A DNA stretch of 64,000 nucleotides from Solirubrobacteraceae bacterium (GTDB lineage: Bacteria; Actinomycetota; Thermoleophilia; Solirubrobacterales; Solirubrobacteraceae), in assembly GCA_023230855.1 (NCBI GenBank), contig JALNWQ010000017.1, positions 1-64,000 of the forward strand, in the 5' to 3' direction. Positions 8,169-17,678 of the stretch are shown one piece after another. Position 1 is the stretch's first letter. Every line of letters starts with the position of its first letter. The position numbers and the translations under genes were made by a program. The notes beneath the pieces were generated by a model. That model worked only from the letters and a program-made list of their open reading frames with translations, ran no database searches and was not told the origin of the DNA.

Positions 8169-8182
8169 TCGGTCGGCCGACC
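8169..8182. promoter_or_regulatory. Perfect palindrome before the second TetR gene
   Basis: CGGTCGGCCGACCG is a perfect 14-base inverted repeat located 20 bases upstream of the start at 8149. It does not match the CAA(A/C)C-N4-G(G/T)TTG sites elsewhere in the cluster. It may be an autoregulatory operator for this TetR protein; GC-rich palindromes also arise by chance in such DNA. Confidence 0.4.
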
Positions 8183-8279
8183 GTCCGTTCGGGTGGCTCG
8201 ACGGTGCGGCGCGGCGGTCGACCGGCGGCGTCCCGGAGGCACCCGGCGCCGGGCCCTCGCCCGACGCCGCGGTCCCGGA

Positions 8280-8492
8280 TCAGGTCAGGCGCAGCAGCGT
8301 CTGACCGGCCTCGACGGTGTCACCCGGGCCGACGAGGATCTCGGCGACGGTGCCGGCCTCCTCGGCGACGACCGGGAGCTCCATCTTCATCGACTCGAGG
8401 ATGATGACCTCGTCGTCGACGGACACGGTCCCCCCGACCTCGACGTGGACCTCGAAGACCGTTCCGGTGATGTGGGCGTTGATGTCGGCCAT
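8280..8492 (-). CDS. Biotin carboxyl carrier protein (free-standing biotinyl domain)
   Basis: This 70-residue protein is a complete biotinyl/lipoyl domain and nothing more. The biotin attachment motif ESMKME is at residues 33-38 with the acceptor Lys36, and the partner hairpin GDTVEAGQTLLRL is at the C terminus. It carries carboxybiotin between a biotin carboxylase and the carboxyltransferase encoded 9 bases upstream. The start has a GAGGAG ribosome site. In actinobacteria this domain is usually fused to the biotin carboxylase in the alpha subunit; here it is separate and no biotin carboxylase gene is in the window. Confidence 0.9.
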   Translation of the reverse strand: MADINAHITGTVFEVHVEVGGTVSVDDEVIILESMKMELPVVAEEAGTVAEILVGPGDTVEAGQTLLRLT

Positions 8493-8501
8493 GTCGGCTC
8501 C

Positions 8502-10091
8502 TCAGGCTCCGTGGGGACTCACGCGCGGGCCGGTGCCCCACGCGAAGTCGATGGCGGTGGTGATGACCCTGCGGGTCTCGGACGGCTCGATGATGTCGTC
8601 GAGGATGATGTTGCGCGCGGCCTCCCAGGGCTCGGACTCCGCGCCCCACTCCGCCTCGAGCCGGGCGATCTCGGCCTTGTAGGCCTCCTCGCCCTCGGAC
8701 TCCAGCAGGGCCTCGAGCGCCCGGCGGTGCACGGTGCGCACGCCGGTGGAGGGCTCCATGAAGCCCATCTCCGCCGACGGCCACGCGACGAGCAGGTCCG
8801 GCTTGACCGGGCGTCCGCCGAGGGCGATGTGCCCGCCGCCGAACGCCTTGCGCATGATGACCGCGATCTTCGGGACCTTGGCGCGGGCCAGTCGGGTGAC
8901 GACCTGGTCGTACCCGGCGAGGATGCCCGCCTTCTCGGCGTGGGTGCCGATCATGAGCCCGGGGACGTCCTGCAGGAAGACGAGCGGCGCGTTGAACCGA
9001 TCGCACAGGTCGATGAACTGCGCCTCCTTGCGCAGCGCCGGGACGTCGAGCGCGCCGGCGAGGTGCATCGGCTGGCTCGCGATGATCCCGACCGTCTGGC
9101 CCTCGATCCGCGCCAGGCCGGTGACGAGGCTCGGCCCGTACCGCTCGCCCCAGACGAAGAACGAGTCGGCGTCGACGACGGCGTCGATGACCCGCCGCAC
9201 GTCGTAGCCACGGCGCCGCGACTTGGGGACGAGGTCGCCGATCGTCGTCGGGTCGGTCGAGGGCTCGCGCGGCGCGACCGTCGGGGCCGGCAGGGCGCCG
9301 GAGTCGGGAAGGTACGAGAGGAACCGCTTGATCCGGTCGAACGCGTCGTGCTCGGTGTCGACGACGAGGTGCGCCGACCCGTTCGTGGCGGCCGCGACGT
9401 CGGGGCCGCCGAGCTCCTCGCCGGTGACGTCCTCGCCGATGGCGGCCTTGATGACCGGCGGTCCGGACAGCGCGATCGCGGTGTCCTTCTGCATGACGAC
9501 GAGGTCACCCATCGCGGCGTGCAGCGCCGCGTCACCGTAGCTCGGGCCCAGGGCGGCGGTCACCCGTGGGATCGCGGCGCAGCCGTCGGGGGACTGGAGG
9601 AAGGTCGTGAAGTCGAACGGCACGCCGGAGAACCGCCACCCGAGCAGGTCGGGGACGCGGCCACCGTCGTTGTCGGACAGGCAGATGAGCGGGAAGCCCT
9701 TGCGGCCCGCCCACTCCGCGACCCGGTTCTGCTTGCGCATGTTCACCGGGGCGGTGGTGCCGGCCATGACCGTCGCGTCGATCGCGAGGATCGCGACCTT
9801 GCGGCCCGCGATCGTCGCCAGGCCGGTGACGATCGCGTCGCCGGTCGTGGGCATGTCCTCGCGCCGGATCTCGGGCTCGGCGAGCATGCCGAGCTCCATC
9901 CACGAGCCGGGATCGATGAGCAGGTCGATCCGCTCCCGGGCCGTGAGCCGCCCCGAGTCGTGGATGCGCGCGATCCGCCGCTCGCCACCGCCGAGGAGCG
10001 CCTCGGCCCGGCGGGCCCGCAGCGACTCGATCGGGTCGAGTGGGGTGTCGGCGCCCGTCGCGGGCCGCGTCGTCATGTCAGATGCTCCCAT
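8502..10091 (-). CDS. Acyl-CoA carboxylase, carboxyltransferase (beta) subunit
   Basis: This 529-residue protein has the two crotonase-fold halves of acyl-CoA/propionyl-CoA/methylcrotonyl-CoA carboxylase beta subunits. The N-terminal half has RLTARERIDLLIDPGSWMELG; the C-terminal half has VPGLMIGTHAEKAGI and AFGGGHIALGG. It transfers CO2 from carboxybiotin to an acyl-CoA. The start at 10091 has GAAGGA 8 bases upstream; ATG 10076 also has a ribosome site. It sits between the enoyl-CoA hydratase and biotin carrier genes in one tight operon. Substrate class cannot be assigned; a methylcrotonyl- or geranyl-type acid would fit a hydratase-coupled pathway, but this is inference. Confidence 0.88.
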   Translation of the reverse strand: MGASDMTTRPATGADTPLDPIESLRARRAEALLGGGERRIARIHDSGRLTARERIDLLIDPGSWMELGMLAEPEIRREDMPTTGDAIVTGLATIAGRKVAILAIDATVMAGTTAPVNMRKQNRVAEWAGRKGFPLICLSDNDGGRVPDLLGWRFSGVPFDFTTFLQSPDGCAAIPRVTAALGPSYGDAALHAAMGDLVVMQKDTAIALSGPPVIKAAIGEDVTGEELGGPDVAAATNGSAHLVVDTEHDAFDRIKRFLSYLPDSGALPAPTVAPREPSTDPTTIGDLVPKSRRRGYDVRRVIDAVVDADSFFVWGERYGPSLVTGLARIEGQTVGIIASQPMHLAGALDVPALRKEAQFIDLCDRFNAPLVFLQDVPGLMIGTHAEKAGILAGYDQVVTRLARAKVPKIAVIMRKAFGGGHIALGGRPVKPDLLVAWPSAEMGFMEPSTGVRTVHRRALEALLESEGEEAYKAEIARLEAEWGAESEPWEAARNIILDDIIEPSETRRVITTAIDFAWGTGPRVSPHGA

Positions 10092-10093
10092 GT

Positions 10094-10849
10094 CTATCGT
10101 CCTTCGAATTGCGGCGTGCGCCGCTCCCCGAAGGCGGCGATGCCCTCGGCGTGGTCAGCTGTTCCCTGAAGCAAGGCGATCGCCTCGACCCCGTACCCGT
10201 AGCCCTCGTCGCGGTCGCGGCCGAGGATCCGCTTGCCCACCTGCACGGCGAGCGGCGCCTTGCCGGCGACCTTGCGGGCCAGCTCCTCGGCGCGGGCGAC
10301 GTGCCCGCCCTCGGGGACGACCTCGTTGACGAGGCCGGCGAGGCGGGCGTCCTGCGCCCCGAGCGACTCGCCGGTGAGGACGAGGTACTTCATCCAGTGC
10401 AGGTTGAGGTGCGCGCGCCCGCGGACGACGCCCAGGCCGGGCACGAGTCCGACGGCGGACTCCGGCATCCCGAACCGCGCCGTCTCGTCGGCGACGACGA
10501 TGTCGCAGACGAGCGTCAGCTCGCAGCCTCCGCCCAGGGCGTACCCGTGGACCGCGGCGATCGTCGCGACCGACGCGTTCTCCACCGCGCGGAACGCGGC
10601 CATCGCGTCGTCGAGGTACGCCCGACGATCGGCCGTGTCGCCGATCTCGGCGAAGCCCTCGATGTCGCCGCCGACCGAGAAGCACCGGCCCTCGCCGCGG
10701 AACACCACGACCCGGACGTCAGGATCGGCATCGGCCGCGGCGACGACCTCGCGCAGACGCGCCCAGAAGGGACGCGGCATCGCGTTCATGCGCTCGGGGC
10801 GGTCGATCACGACCCAGGCGATCGGGCCGTCGGTGGTGTACGTGAGCAT
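10094..10849 (-). CDS. Enoyl-CoA hydratase/isomerase (crotonase family)
   Basis: This 251-residue crotonase-fold protein has the first oxyanion-hole segment RCFSVGGDIEGF, the second at HGYALGGGCELTLVCD with its glutamate, and FGMPESAVGLVPGLG with the second acidic position. Both hydratase glutamates therefore appear present. It would add water to an unsaturated acyl-CoA or catalyse a related reaction. It is the first gene of a three-gene operon with the carboxyltransferase and biotin carrier. A TetR-type operator lies 38 bases upstream of the start. Confidence 0.88.
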   Translation of the reverse strand: MLTYTTDGPIAWVVIDRPERMNAMPRPFWARLREVVAAADADPDVRVVVFRGEGRCFSVGGDIEGFAEIGDTADRRAYLDDAMAAFRAVENASVATIAAVHGYALGGGCELTLVCDIVVADETARFGMPESAVGLVPGLGVVRGRAHLNLHWMKYLVLTGESLGAQDARLAGLVNEVVPEGGHVARAEELARKVAGKAPLAVQVGKRILGRDRDEGYGYGVEAIALLQGTADHAEGIAAFGERRTPQFEGR

Positions 10850-10886
10850 CGTGGACAGCCTAGACGAAATCGGGCCGAAAATCTAC

Positions 10887-10900
10887 CGACCGATTGTTTG
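10887..10900. promoter_or_regulatory. TetR-type operator, site 5
   Basis: CGACCGATTGTTTG (CAAACAATCGGTCG on the other strand) is an imperfect match to the cluster operator, 38 bases upstream of the enoyl-CoA hydratase gene. It departs from the pattern at its second base. Confidence 0.55.
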
Positions 10901-10990
10901 AAATCGTTGCCATCGCGAACCGCGCGACCGCGGGGTGGGGCGACGAGCCCTCGGCGGTCGCGCGGCGGGTGGGGGGCGGGACGCGCATGG

Positions 10991-11758
10991 CTACGCCAGG
11001 ACCTCGAGGCCGCCGTGGATCTCGAGCACCTGACCGGTGACGTAGTCGGCGTCGGACGACGCGAGGAACGCGACCGCGCCCGCCACGTCGTCCGGCGTGC
11101 CGGCCCGGCCGAGGGGCACGTGGCCCGCCACCTGCGCGATGAGCTCCGCCGGCTTGTCGGCCGACAGGCCGGTGCCGTCGATGAGTCCCGGCGCCACGGC
11201 GTTGACGTTGATCCGGTGCCGGGCCCACTCACGGGCGATCGTCTTCGTCAGGCCGATGACGCCGGCCTTGGCCGACGAGTAGTTCACGGTGCCGGGCGCG
11301 CCGTGGATCCCCACCGCGGACGCCATGTTCACGACCTTGCGGTGGTGCGCCGCCGTGCCGTCGCCGCGCAGGACGGGGGCGGCGGCGCGCAGCAGCGCGA
11401 ACGTCCCCCAGAGCGCGACGCGCTGTACGGCGTCCCACTGGTCGTCGGTCATCCGGTGGATCGGCGCGTCGCGGGTGATCCCGGCGTTGTTCACGACGAT
11501 GTCGAGCGCGCCGAACGCGTCGGTGGCCGCGGCGACGATCGTCGCCGCGGCCCCGTCGGCCCCGATGTCGGCCGGAGCGGGGGCGGCGCGACCGCCGGCC
11601 GCGACGATCCGCCGCACCGCGGCGTCGCACGCCTCGGCACGCAGGTCGTTGACGACGACCGCCGCCCCCTCGGACGCCAGGCGGTCGGCGACCGCCAGGC
11701 CGATCCCCTGCGCCGCCCCCGTGACGAGGGCGACGCGCCCCTCCAGCCGACGCTCCAT
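10991..11758 (-). CDS. SDR-family oxidoreductase (3-hydroxyacyl-CoA dehydrogenase type)
   Basis: This 255-residue classical short-chain dehydrogenase has TGAAQGIG at residues 13-20, NNAG at 90-93, a catalytic serine in NMASAVG near 147, and YSSAK with Tyr160/Lys164. The C-terminal YVTGQVLEIHGG is FabG-like. It lies 2 bases downstream of the flavoprotein gene and is clearly in the same operon. It probably oxidises the hydroxyacyl-CoA made by one of the hydratases. It is distinct from the dehydrogenase at 1.6-2.4 kb. Confidence 0.86.
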   Translation of the reverse strand: MERRLEGRVALVTGAAQGIGLAVADRLASEGAAVVVNDLRAEACDAAVRRIVAAGGRAAPAPADIGADGAAATIVAAATDAFGALDIVVNNAGITRDAPIHRMTDDQWDAVQRVALWGTFALLRAAAPVLRGDGTAAHHRKVVNMASAVGIHGAPGTVNYSSAKAGVIGLTKTIAREWARHRINVNAVAPGLIDGTGLSADKPAELIAQVAGHVPLGRAGTPDDVAGAVAFLASSDADYVTGQVLEIHGGLEVLA

Positions 11759-11760
11759 GC

Positions 11761-13134
11761 CTAGTACCGGATCGTGTCGGCGAACTCCGGCAGGCGCCCG
11801 ACCATCGCCTCGACCGACTGGATGCCCGACCGGGCCGCCTTGTCGATGCCGATGCCGCGGCTGCGCGTCGTGTCGCCGGTGAGGTACAGGCCCTCGATCT
11901 CACGGACCTCGGCGTCGGGGCGCACCGCGCCGACGAGGCCCGGCTTGTTGATGACGCCGTAGGTCGTCACGAGGTGCGGCTTCTTCCAGAGCGCGCCCTT
12001 CGCGGCGGGCATCATCTCCTCGATGTCGAGCCAGAACTCGTGGAACTTGCGGTCGAGCCACGCCCGGTCGCCGTAGTGCTGCGTGGCGTCGAACGCCGCG
12101 CCGGCGCAGGTGAGGTACTCACCGGACGGCGACACCGACGGGTCGTACCCCGTGAAGCAGAGCGTGAACCCGCCCAGGCCGGTGCGCGGCGTCGACTGGA
12201 ACGACGCCATCTCGCGCTCCGACATCGCGATGACCGGCTCCTTGGCCGCGATCCAGTACCCGATCCAGCACGCCTTGTTGCGGTTGTCGGCGAGCATCGC
12301 GATGCGCTGCTTGAGGTTGAACGGCAGGACGCCGTCGTCGAAGAGCTTCTCGAGGTCCCACACCGGGGCGTTGATGACGACCTGGTCGGCCTCGAGGAAC
12401 TCGCCCTCGTCGTCCTCGTCGGGACGGTCGCGCTCGCGCAGGGTGACCCCGACGATCTTGCCGTCGCGGACCTCGACGCGCTTGACCGTCGTGTCCAGGC
12501 GCACCTCGCCGCCGAGGCCCTCGAACTTCGCGGCCATGTCCTTCCAGAGCTTCTCCCAGCCACCCATCGGCCAGAACGAGTAGCCCGCGGTGCGCTTCAT
12601 CTCGTAGTGCATCTTGCGCGTGTACAGGTTCTCCGACGCGGAGTGGTCGTGCCACTTGTCGGTGATCTGCTCGAGGATGGAGATCGCCTCCCACACGAGG
12701 TAGGCGCCCTCCTCCTTCGTGTACTTCGCCATCCACTCGCGCAGCGGCATGTGGTCGAGCCGGTCCAGGTCCTCGTAGGGCGTCTCGGTCAGCGCCTCGA
12801 TGCACCGCTTGAGGCCCTTCTTCGCCTCGCCGGAGTACTGGTTCTGGATCGGGCCCCAGTGGTCCTTGTCCCAGAACGGCATCGAGTCGCTGCGCTCGCT
12901 GTGCTGCAGGGTGATGCCCATGAGCTCGCACACCCGGGTCAGGCTGTCGCCCGGGTCCTCGACCAGGTGCGACCCGAGGCCGATCTGGTGCCCGCGGAAG
13001 CGATGCTCCATCGCCCGTCCGCCGAGGTACTTGTGCTTCTCGATCAGCGCGACCTTCTTGCCCTGCAGCGCCAGCAGCGATGCGGACACCAGGCCCGCCG
13101 TCCCTGCGCCCACCACGATCACGTCGTACTTCAA
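11761..13134 (-). CDS. FAD-dependent phytoene-desaturase-like oxidoreductase
   Basis: This is a flavoprotein of about 457 residues in the amine oxidase/phytoene desaturase (CrtI-like) group. A Rossmann FAD motif VVGAGTAG is at the N terminus, followed by KVALIEKHKYLGGRA. The C-terminal LYLTGDTTRSRGIGIDKAARSG segment completes the FAD site. I chose the TTG at 13134 because GAGGAG lies 6 bases upstream and the protein then begins MKYDVIVVGAG. An upstream TTG at 13152 lies inside the operator. In a catabolic operon with a dehydrogenase it may desaturate or isomerise a ring or polyene acid; the true substrate is unknown. Confidence 0.8.
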   Translation of the reverse strand: MKYDVIVVGAGTAGLVSASLLALQGKKVALIEKHKYLGGRAMEHRFRGHQIGLGSHLVEDPGDSLTRVCELMGITLQHSERSDSMPFWDKDHWGPIQNQYSGEAKKGLKRCIEALTETPYEDLDRLDHMPLREWMAKYTKEEGAYLVWEAISILEQITDKWHDHSASENLYTRKMHYEMKRTAGYSFWPMGGWEKLWKDMAAKFEGLGGEVRLDTTVKRVEVRDGKIVGVTLRERDRPDEDDEGEFLEADQVVINAPVWDLEKLFDDGVLPFNLKQRIAMLADNRNKACWIGYWIAAKEPVIAMSEREMASFQSTPRTGLGGFTLCFTGYDPSVSPSGEYLTCAGAAFDATQHYGDRAWLDRKFHEFWLDIEEMMPAAKGALWKKPHLVTTYGVINKPGLVGAVRPDAEVREIEGLYLTGDTTRSRGIGIDKAARSGIQSVEAMVGRLPEFADTIRY

Positions 13135-13149
13135 AGCAAGCTCCTCAAT

Positions 13150-13163
13150 CAAACGGTCGTTTG
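13150..13163. promoter_or_regulatory. TetR-type operator, site 6
   Basis: CAAACGGTCGTTTG is palindromic except for its centre and lies 16 bases before the TTG start of the flavoprotein operon. It matches the cluster-wide pattern and would overlap the promoter or initiation region. Confidence 0.68.
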
Positions 13164-13213
13164 TTCTGCCATCCTACCCGGTGCGCCGCCCACGTCAACC
13201 GCGGAGGACGGGC

Positions 13214-14293
13214 TCACCACCGCGCGCCCGTCGGGATCGCCGGGTGCTCGGGCGCCGCCGCCGCCCGGTGGACCGGCGTGACGACCTCCTCGCCGAACCG
13301 GGCGACCTGCTCGAGCACCTCGCCGTGATCCGGCCCACCGGGGAACCGCAGCCGCACGACGACGTAGTCGACGCCCAGCTCCTCCCCGTACCACCTCAAC
13401 CGCTCCCGGCACCGCTCCGCGTCGCCGACGACGACGTGCTCGGCAAGGCGCTCGACGGTGGCGTCGTCCGGCCGGGTGAACCCCGGATGATGCGAGTACG
13501 TGCCGCGCTCCAGGTAGTACCGCGCCTCCTTGACGAGCCGCGGTCCCACGGCCGAGAACGCATCCTCGACGGTGTCCGCCACCCACGCGTCGCGCATGAG
13601 CACGACGAACGGCTCCCGGCCGTGCTCCCGGGCCCGCTCGCGGTAGGCCCCGGCGTGGACGTCCCACGTCGCCGGGTCGAGCGGCCCCGGGTCGCAGGTC
13701 CAGGCGGACGCGAACTCACCGGCCCGCCGGATCGCGGCGAGCGCGGCGTTCCCCCCGCCCCAGATCGGCCAGCCGCCGTCCTGGTACGGCGGCGGGGCGA
13801 GCAGACCGTCCCGCACGGCCCAGTGGTCGCCGTCGAAGTCGAACCGCTCGCCCTCGAACGCCGCCTGCCAGACCGACACCGCTTCCTTGAACCGTCCCAG
13901 GAGCCGCTCCTCGGGCACCCCGAACTGCCGCCAGAACGACGGCATGAACCCCCGGGACACGGTGGCGAACAGCCGCCCGCGGGACAGCTGGTCGACGACC
14001 GCCAGCTGCTCGGCGACCTTCAGCGGATGGGTGAGGGTGACGATCGACGTGAACGTCCCGATCGCGACCCGCCGGGTCTCGCGGGCCAGGACGGTCAACA
14101 GTTGCTCCGGTCCGGGGAAGAGGCACTCGGCGATGCCGTGCCGGTCGGGCACCATGATCCCGTGGAAGCCGGCCCGCTCCACCGCGTGGGCCTCCTCGAT
14201 GACCGCGTCGAGGTCGTCGGCGACGTCCCGCGGCGAGGTGCGGCGTCGCAGCGCGAGCCGGTCGTGCGTGTCGATGACGCACCCGATCCTCAT
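13214..14293 (-). CDS. Luciferase-like (LLM class) oxidoreductase
   Basis: This 359-residue luciferase-like TIM-barrel protein starts MRIGCVIDTHD and contains GFHGIMVPDRHG, RVAIGTFTSIVTLTHPLKVAEQLAVVD and the GRLFATVSRGF loop. The C-terminal region has the dimer/flavin segment VVVGDAERCRERL. It may use F420 or FMN; the class cannot be settled by eye. Its ATG overlaps the stop of the upstream hotdog gene by 4 bases (ATGA), so translation is coupled. It is the last gene of a seven-gene operon that begins with the receptor at about 20 kb. Confidence 0.82.
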   Translation of the reverse strand: MRIGCVIDTHDRLALRRRTSPRDVADDLDAVIEEAHAVERAGFHGIMVPDRHGIAECLFPGPEQLLTVLARETRRVAIGTFTSIVTLTHPLKVAEQLAVVDQLSRGRLFATVSRGFMPSFWRQFGVPEERLLGRFKEAVSVWQAAFEGERFDFDGDHWAVRDGLLAPPPYQDGGWPIWGGGNAALAAIRRAGEFASAWTCDPGPLDPATWDVHAGAYRERAREHGREPFVVLMRDAWVADTVEDAFSAVGPRLVKEARYYLERGTYSHHPGFTRPDDATVERLAEHVVVGDAERCRERLRWYGEELGVDYVVVRLRFPGGPDHGEVLEQVARFGEEVVTPVHRAAAAPEHPAIPTGARW

Positions 14294-14718
14294 CCGGTCC
14301 TCCCCGCCGCGTCCGGCCAACGCAGCTCCGCGCTCCCGGTCACGACGTCGACCCCGTCCCGCCGGACCCACACGGCGATCCGACAGGCGCCGGCGCGCGG
14401 GTCGGTCTCGACGACCTCGCCCCCGCACTCCAGTCGGTCTCCGGCGAGGACGTTTGCGTGGAGTCGACAGCGGATCCGGCGAAGGTCCGCGGCGCCCTCC
14501 GTCCATGCGCGAAGCATCCGGCCGAGGTAGCCGAGCGCGAGCGGTCCCTGGTTGACGGTGCGGCCGCCTTCCCCGGGCGTGCCGACCGCCTCCGGGTCGT
14601 AGTGGATCGGCACCGGGTCGTCGAGCAGCGCCGCGAGCACCAGCATCCGCGCCGGGTCGACGGCCTCGATCACGAGCGGCGTGACGCGCGCACCGACGTC
14701 CGGCAGGTCAGCGTCCAC
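14290..14718 (-). CDS. MaoC-like hotdog-fold protein (C-terminal hydratase type)
   Basis: This 142-residue single-hotdog protein resembles the MaoC dehydratase domain. The hydratase-2 pattern is visible near residues 34-41 (DPVPIHYD), with aspartate and histidine in the expected catalytic spacing, and TVNQGPLALGYLGRM follows. It starts with GTG and overlaps the upstream hotdog gene by 11 bases. The two short hotdog proteins are probably the two halves of a heterodimeric enoyl-CoA hydratase, as known in actinobacterial steroid catabolism; this pairing is inferred from tandem order and size. Confidence 0.75.
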   Translation of the reverse strand: MDADLPDVGARVTPLVIEAVDPARMLVLAALLDDPVPIHYDPEAVGTPGEGGRTVNQGPLALGYLGRMLRAWTEGAADLRRIRCRLHANVLAGDRLECGGEVVETDPRAGACRIAVWVRRDGVDVVTGSAELRWPDAAGRTG

Positions 14719-15157
14719 GGTCGTCTCCCCGGGGGAACACGAGCCGGTTGACGAGCGTCACGACCCGCTCGTCGGTCGCGTCGTGCAGATCGATCCGCAG
14801 GCGCATCACGTCGAACGTGCCGCTCCGGGCGCCGTGCTTGCGCACGACCTCCTCGATCGCGACCGTGGAGCGCAGACGCTCCCCCACGCGCGGGGCGCGC
14901 TCGAGGACGAGCTCGGCCTCGCCGAGCACGACCCCGCTGTCCGCGTCGGCGTCGACGAGCGCGAAGAGCCCCTCGAGCGGGACGCCCAGTCCCCGCATCG
15001 CCAGGAGCCAACCCACGGTCGGGTCGGCCTCGCCCGCCACCGGCTCCTCGCCGATGCAGTGCGACCAGAGCCAGGCGACGTGCGGGCCCAGGTCGACGGC
15101 GCCCCCGGGCAGCCACCGCCCCGCGAGCCCGGCGTACGGGCTGCGTCGGCTCGTCAT
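14708..15157 (-). CDS. MaoC-like N-terminal hotdog (FAS1_DH-like) protein
   Basis: This 149-residue protein resembles the N-terminal, non-catalytic half of MaoC-type hydratases. It opens with SPYAGLAGRWLPGG, has DPTVGWLLAMRGLGVPLEG, then APRVGERLRSTVAIEEVVRKHGARSGTF-like strands split by a short helix, and ends with LVNRLVFPRG. No catalytic Asp/His pair is seen. The ATG overlaps the stop of the upstream luciferase-like gene by 4 bases. It probably pairs with the downstream catalytic hotdog protein. Confidence 0.7.
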   Translation of the reverse strand: MTSRRSPYAGLAGRWLPGGAVDLGPHVAWLWSHCIGEEPVAGEADPTVGWLLAMRGLGVPLEGLFALVDADADSGVVLGEAELVLERAPRVGERLRSTVAIEEVVRKHGARSGTFDVMRLRIDLHDATDERVVTLVNRLVFPRGDDRGR

Positions 15158-16143
15158 CGCGGGCCGGCCCCTCCCGCCGCCTCGAGCGGCGCGACGACGT
15201 CGACGAACAACTCCTCGAGCCACGCCACCGGGTCGTCGGCGACGGGAACGACGACGAACTTCGTCGCCCCGGACGCGACGAACCGCCCCAGCAGGTCGCG
15301 CAGCTCCGCCGTGCCGGTCGCGACGTGGTCCCCGGGCGCGACCCCGGGCGCCAGGTCGAGGAGCCGGCGGTGGTCGGCGCGGAGCTCCCGCGGAGAACGG
15401 ACGGCGTGCACGGTCGTGCCGTAGTGGTCGGGGTCGATCGTGCGTCCCGCCGCCGCCGCGGCGCCGCGGATCACGTCGACCGCGTCGGCGAACGCGTCCG
15501 GGCCGATGAACGACCCGAGCCACCCGTCGGCGATCCGCCCGACGCGCTCCAGCGCCGGTCGCGCCGTGCCGCCGAGCCACAGCTCGATCCGCCGACGGTG
15601 CGGTCGCGGAGCGAGGACCGTGCCGTCGAGGGTGCACCACCGACCGTGGTACGTCACCGGCTCGCCGCTCCACAGCGCCTTGACGACCATCACGACCTCC
15701 TCGAGGCGGGCGACCCGCTCCCCCCGCGGCACGCCCAGGGCGTCGCGCTCCGGGCCCGCTGCGATCCCGAGCCCGCCGGCGGGGAGCAGTCGTCCCGACG
15801 ACAGGACGTCGAGGGTCGCCAGCTCGCGGGCCAGGAGGACCGGGCTGCGGGGCGGAAGGACGAGGACCGAGGTCCCGAGCTTGAGGCGCTCGGTCCACAG
15901 CGCGGCGGCGGTGAGCGCCGGCAGCGGGGCGACGCCGTCGAGCGCGGCGGTGTCCGGCACCCAGATCGAGTCGTACCCGATCCGCTCGAGCGCCTCGACG
16001 ACCCGCCGGTACGTGCCGTCGCGGAGCGCGTCGCCGGTGGGGGTCCACGAGACCCCCACCCGGACGCTCAGCGGTCCGCCGCCGGGCGTCGGACTCCCGT
16101 CCGCCCGGGTCGACGACGTGCGGGACGGTTCGCTGCGCTCCAC
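15154..16143 (-). CDS. Luciferase-like (LLM class) F420-type oxidoreductase
   Basis: This is a luciferase-like protein of about 329 residues. After a weakly conserved Ser/Gly-rich start it has VRVGVSWTPTG, IGYDSIWVPDTAALDG, RLKLGTSVLVLPPRSPVLLARELATLD and GRLLPAGGLGIAAGPERDALG, as in F420-dependent members of the family. The GTG at 16143 is 14 bases after the ATPase stop; the conserved part begins about 27 residues later, so the exact start is uncertain. It is the third luciferase-like gene in the cluster and sits between the transporter and the hotdog pair. Confidence 0.8.
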   Translation of the reverse strand: MERSEPSRTSSTRADGSPTPGGGPLSVRVGVSWTPTGDALRDGTYRRVVEALERIGYDSIWVPDTAALDGVAPLPALTAAALWTERLKLGTSVLVLPPRSPVLLARELATLDVLSSGRLLPAGGLGIAAGPERDALGVPRGERVARLEEVVMVVKALWSGEPVTYHGRWCTLDGTVLAPRPHRRRIELWLGGTARPALERVGRIADGWLGSFIGPDAFADAVDVIRGAAAAAGRTIDPDHYGTTVHAVRSPRELRADHRRLLDLAPGVAPGDHVATGTAELRDLLGRFVASGATKFVVVPVADDPVAWLEELFVDVVAPLEAAGGAGPR

Positions 16144-16157
16144 CGTCCCGCCCCGTC

Positions 16158-17674
<1,517 letters not shown>

Positions 17675-17678
<4 letters not shown>

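Noticed and set aside
13134..13152. TTG at 13152 as the start of the flavoprotein
   Set aside because: It lies inside the operator and lacks a ribosome site, whereas TTG 13134 has GAGGAG at good spacing and begins at the conserved FAD motif.
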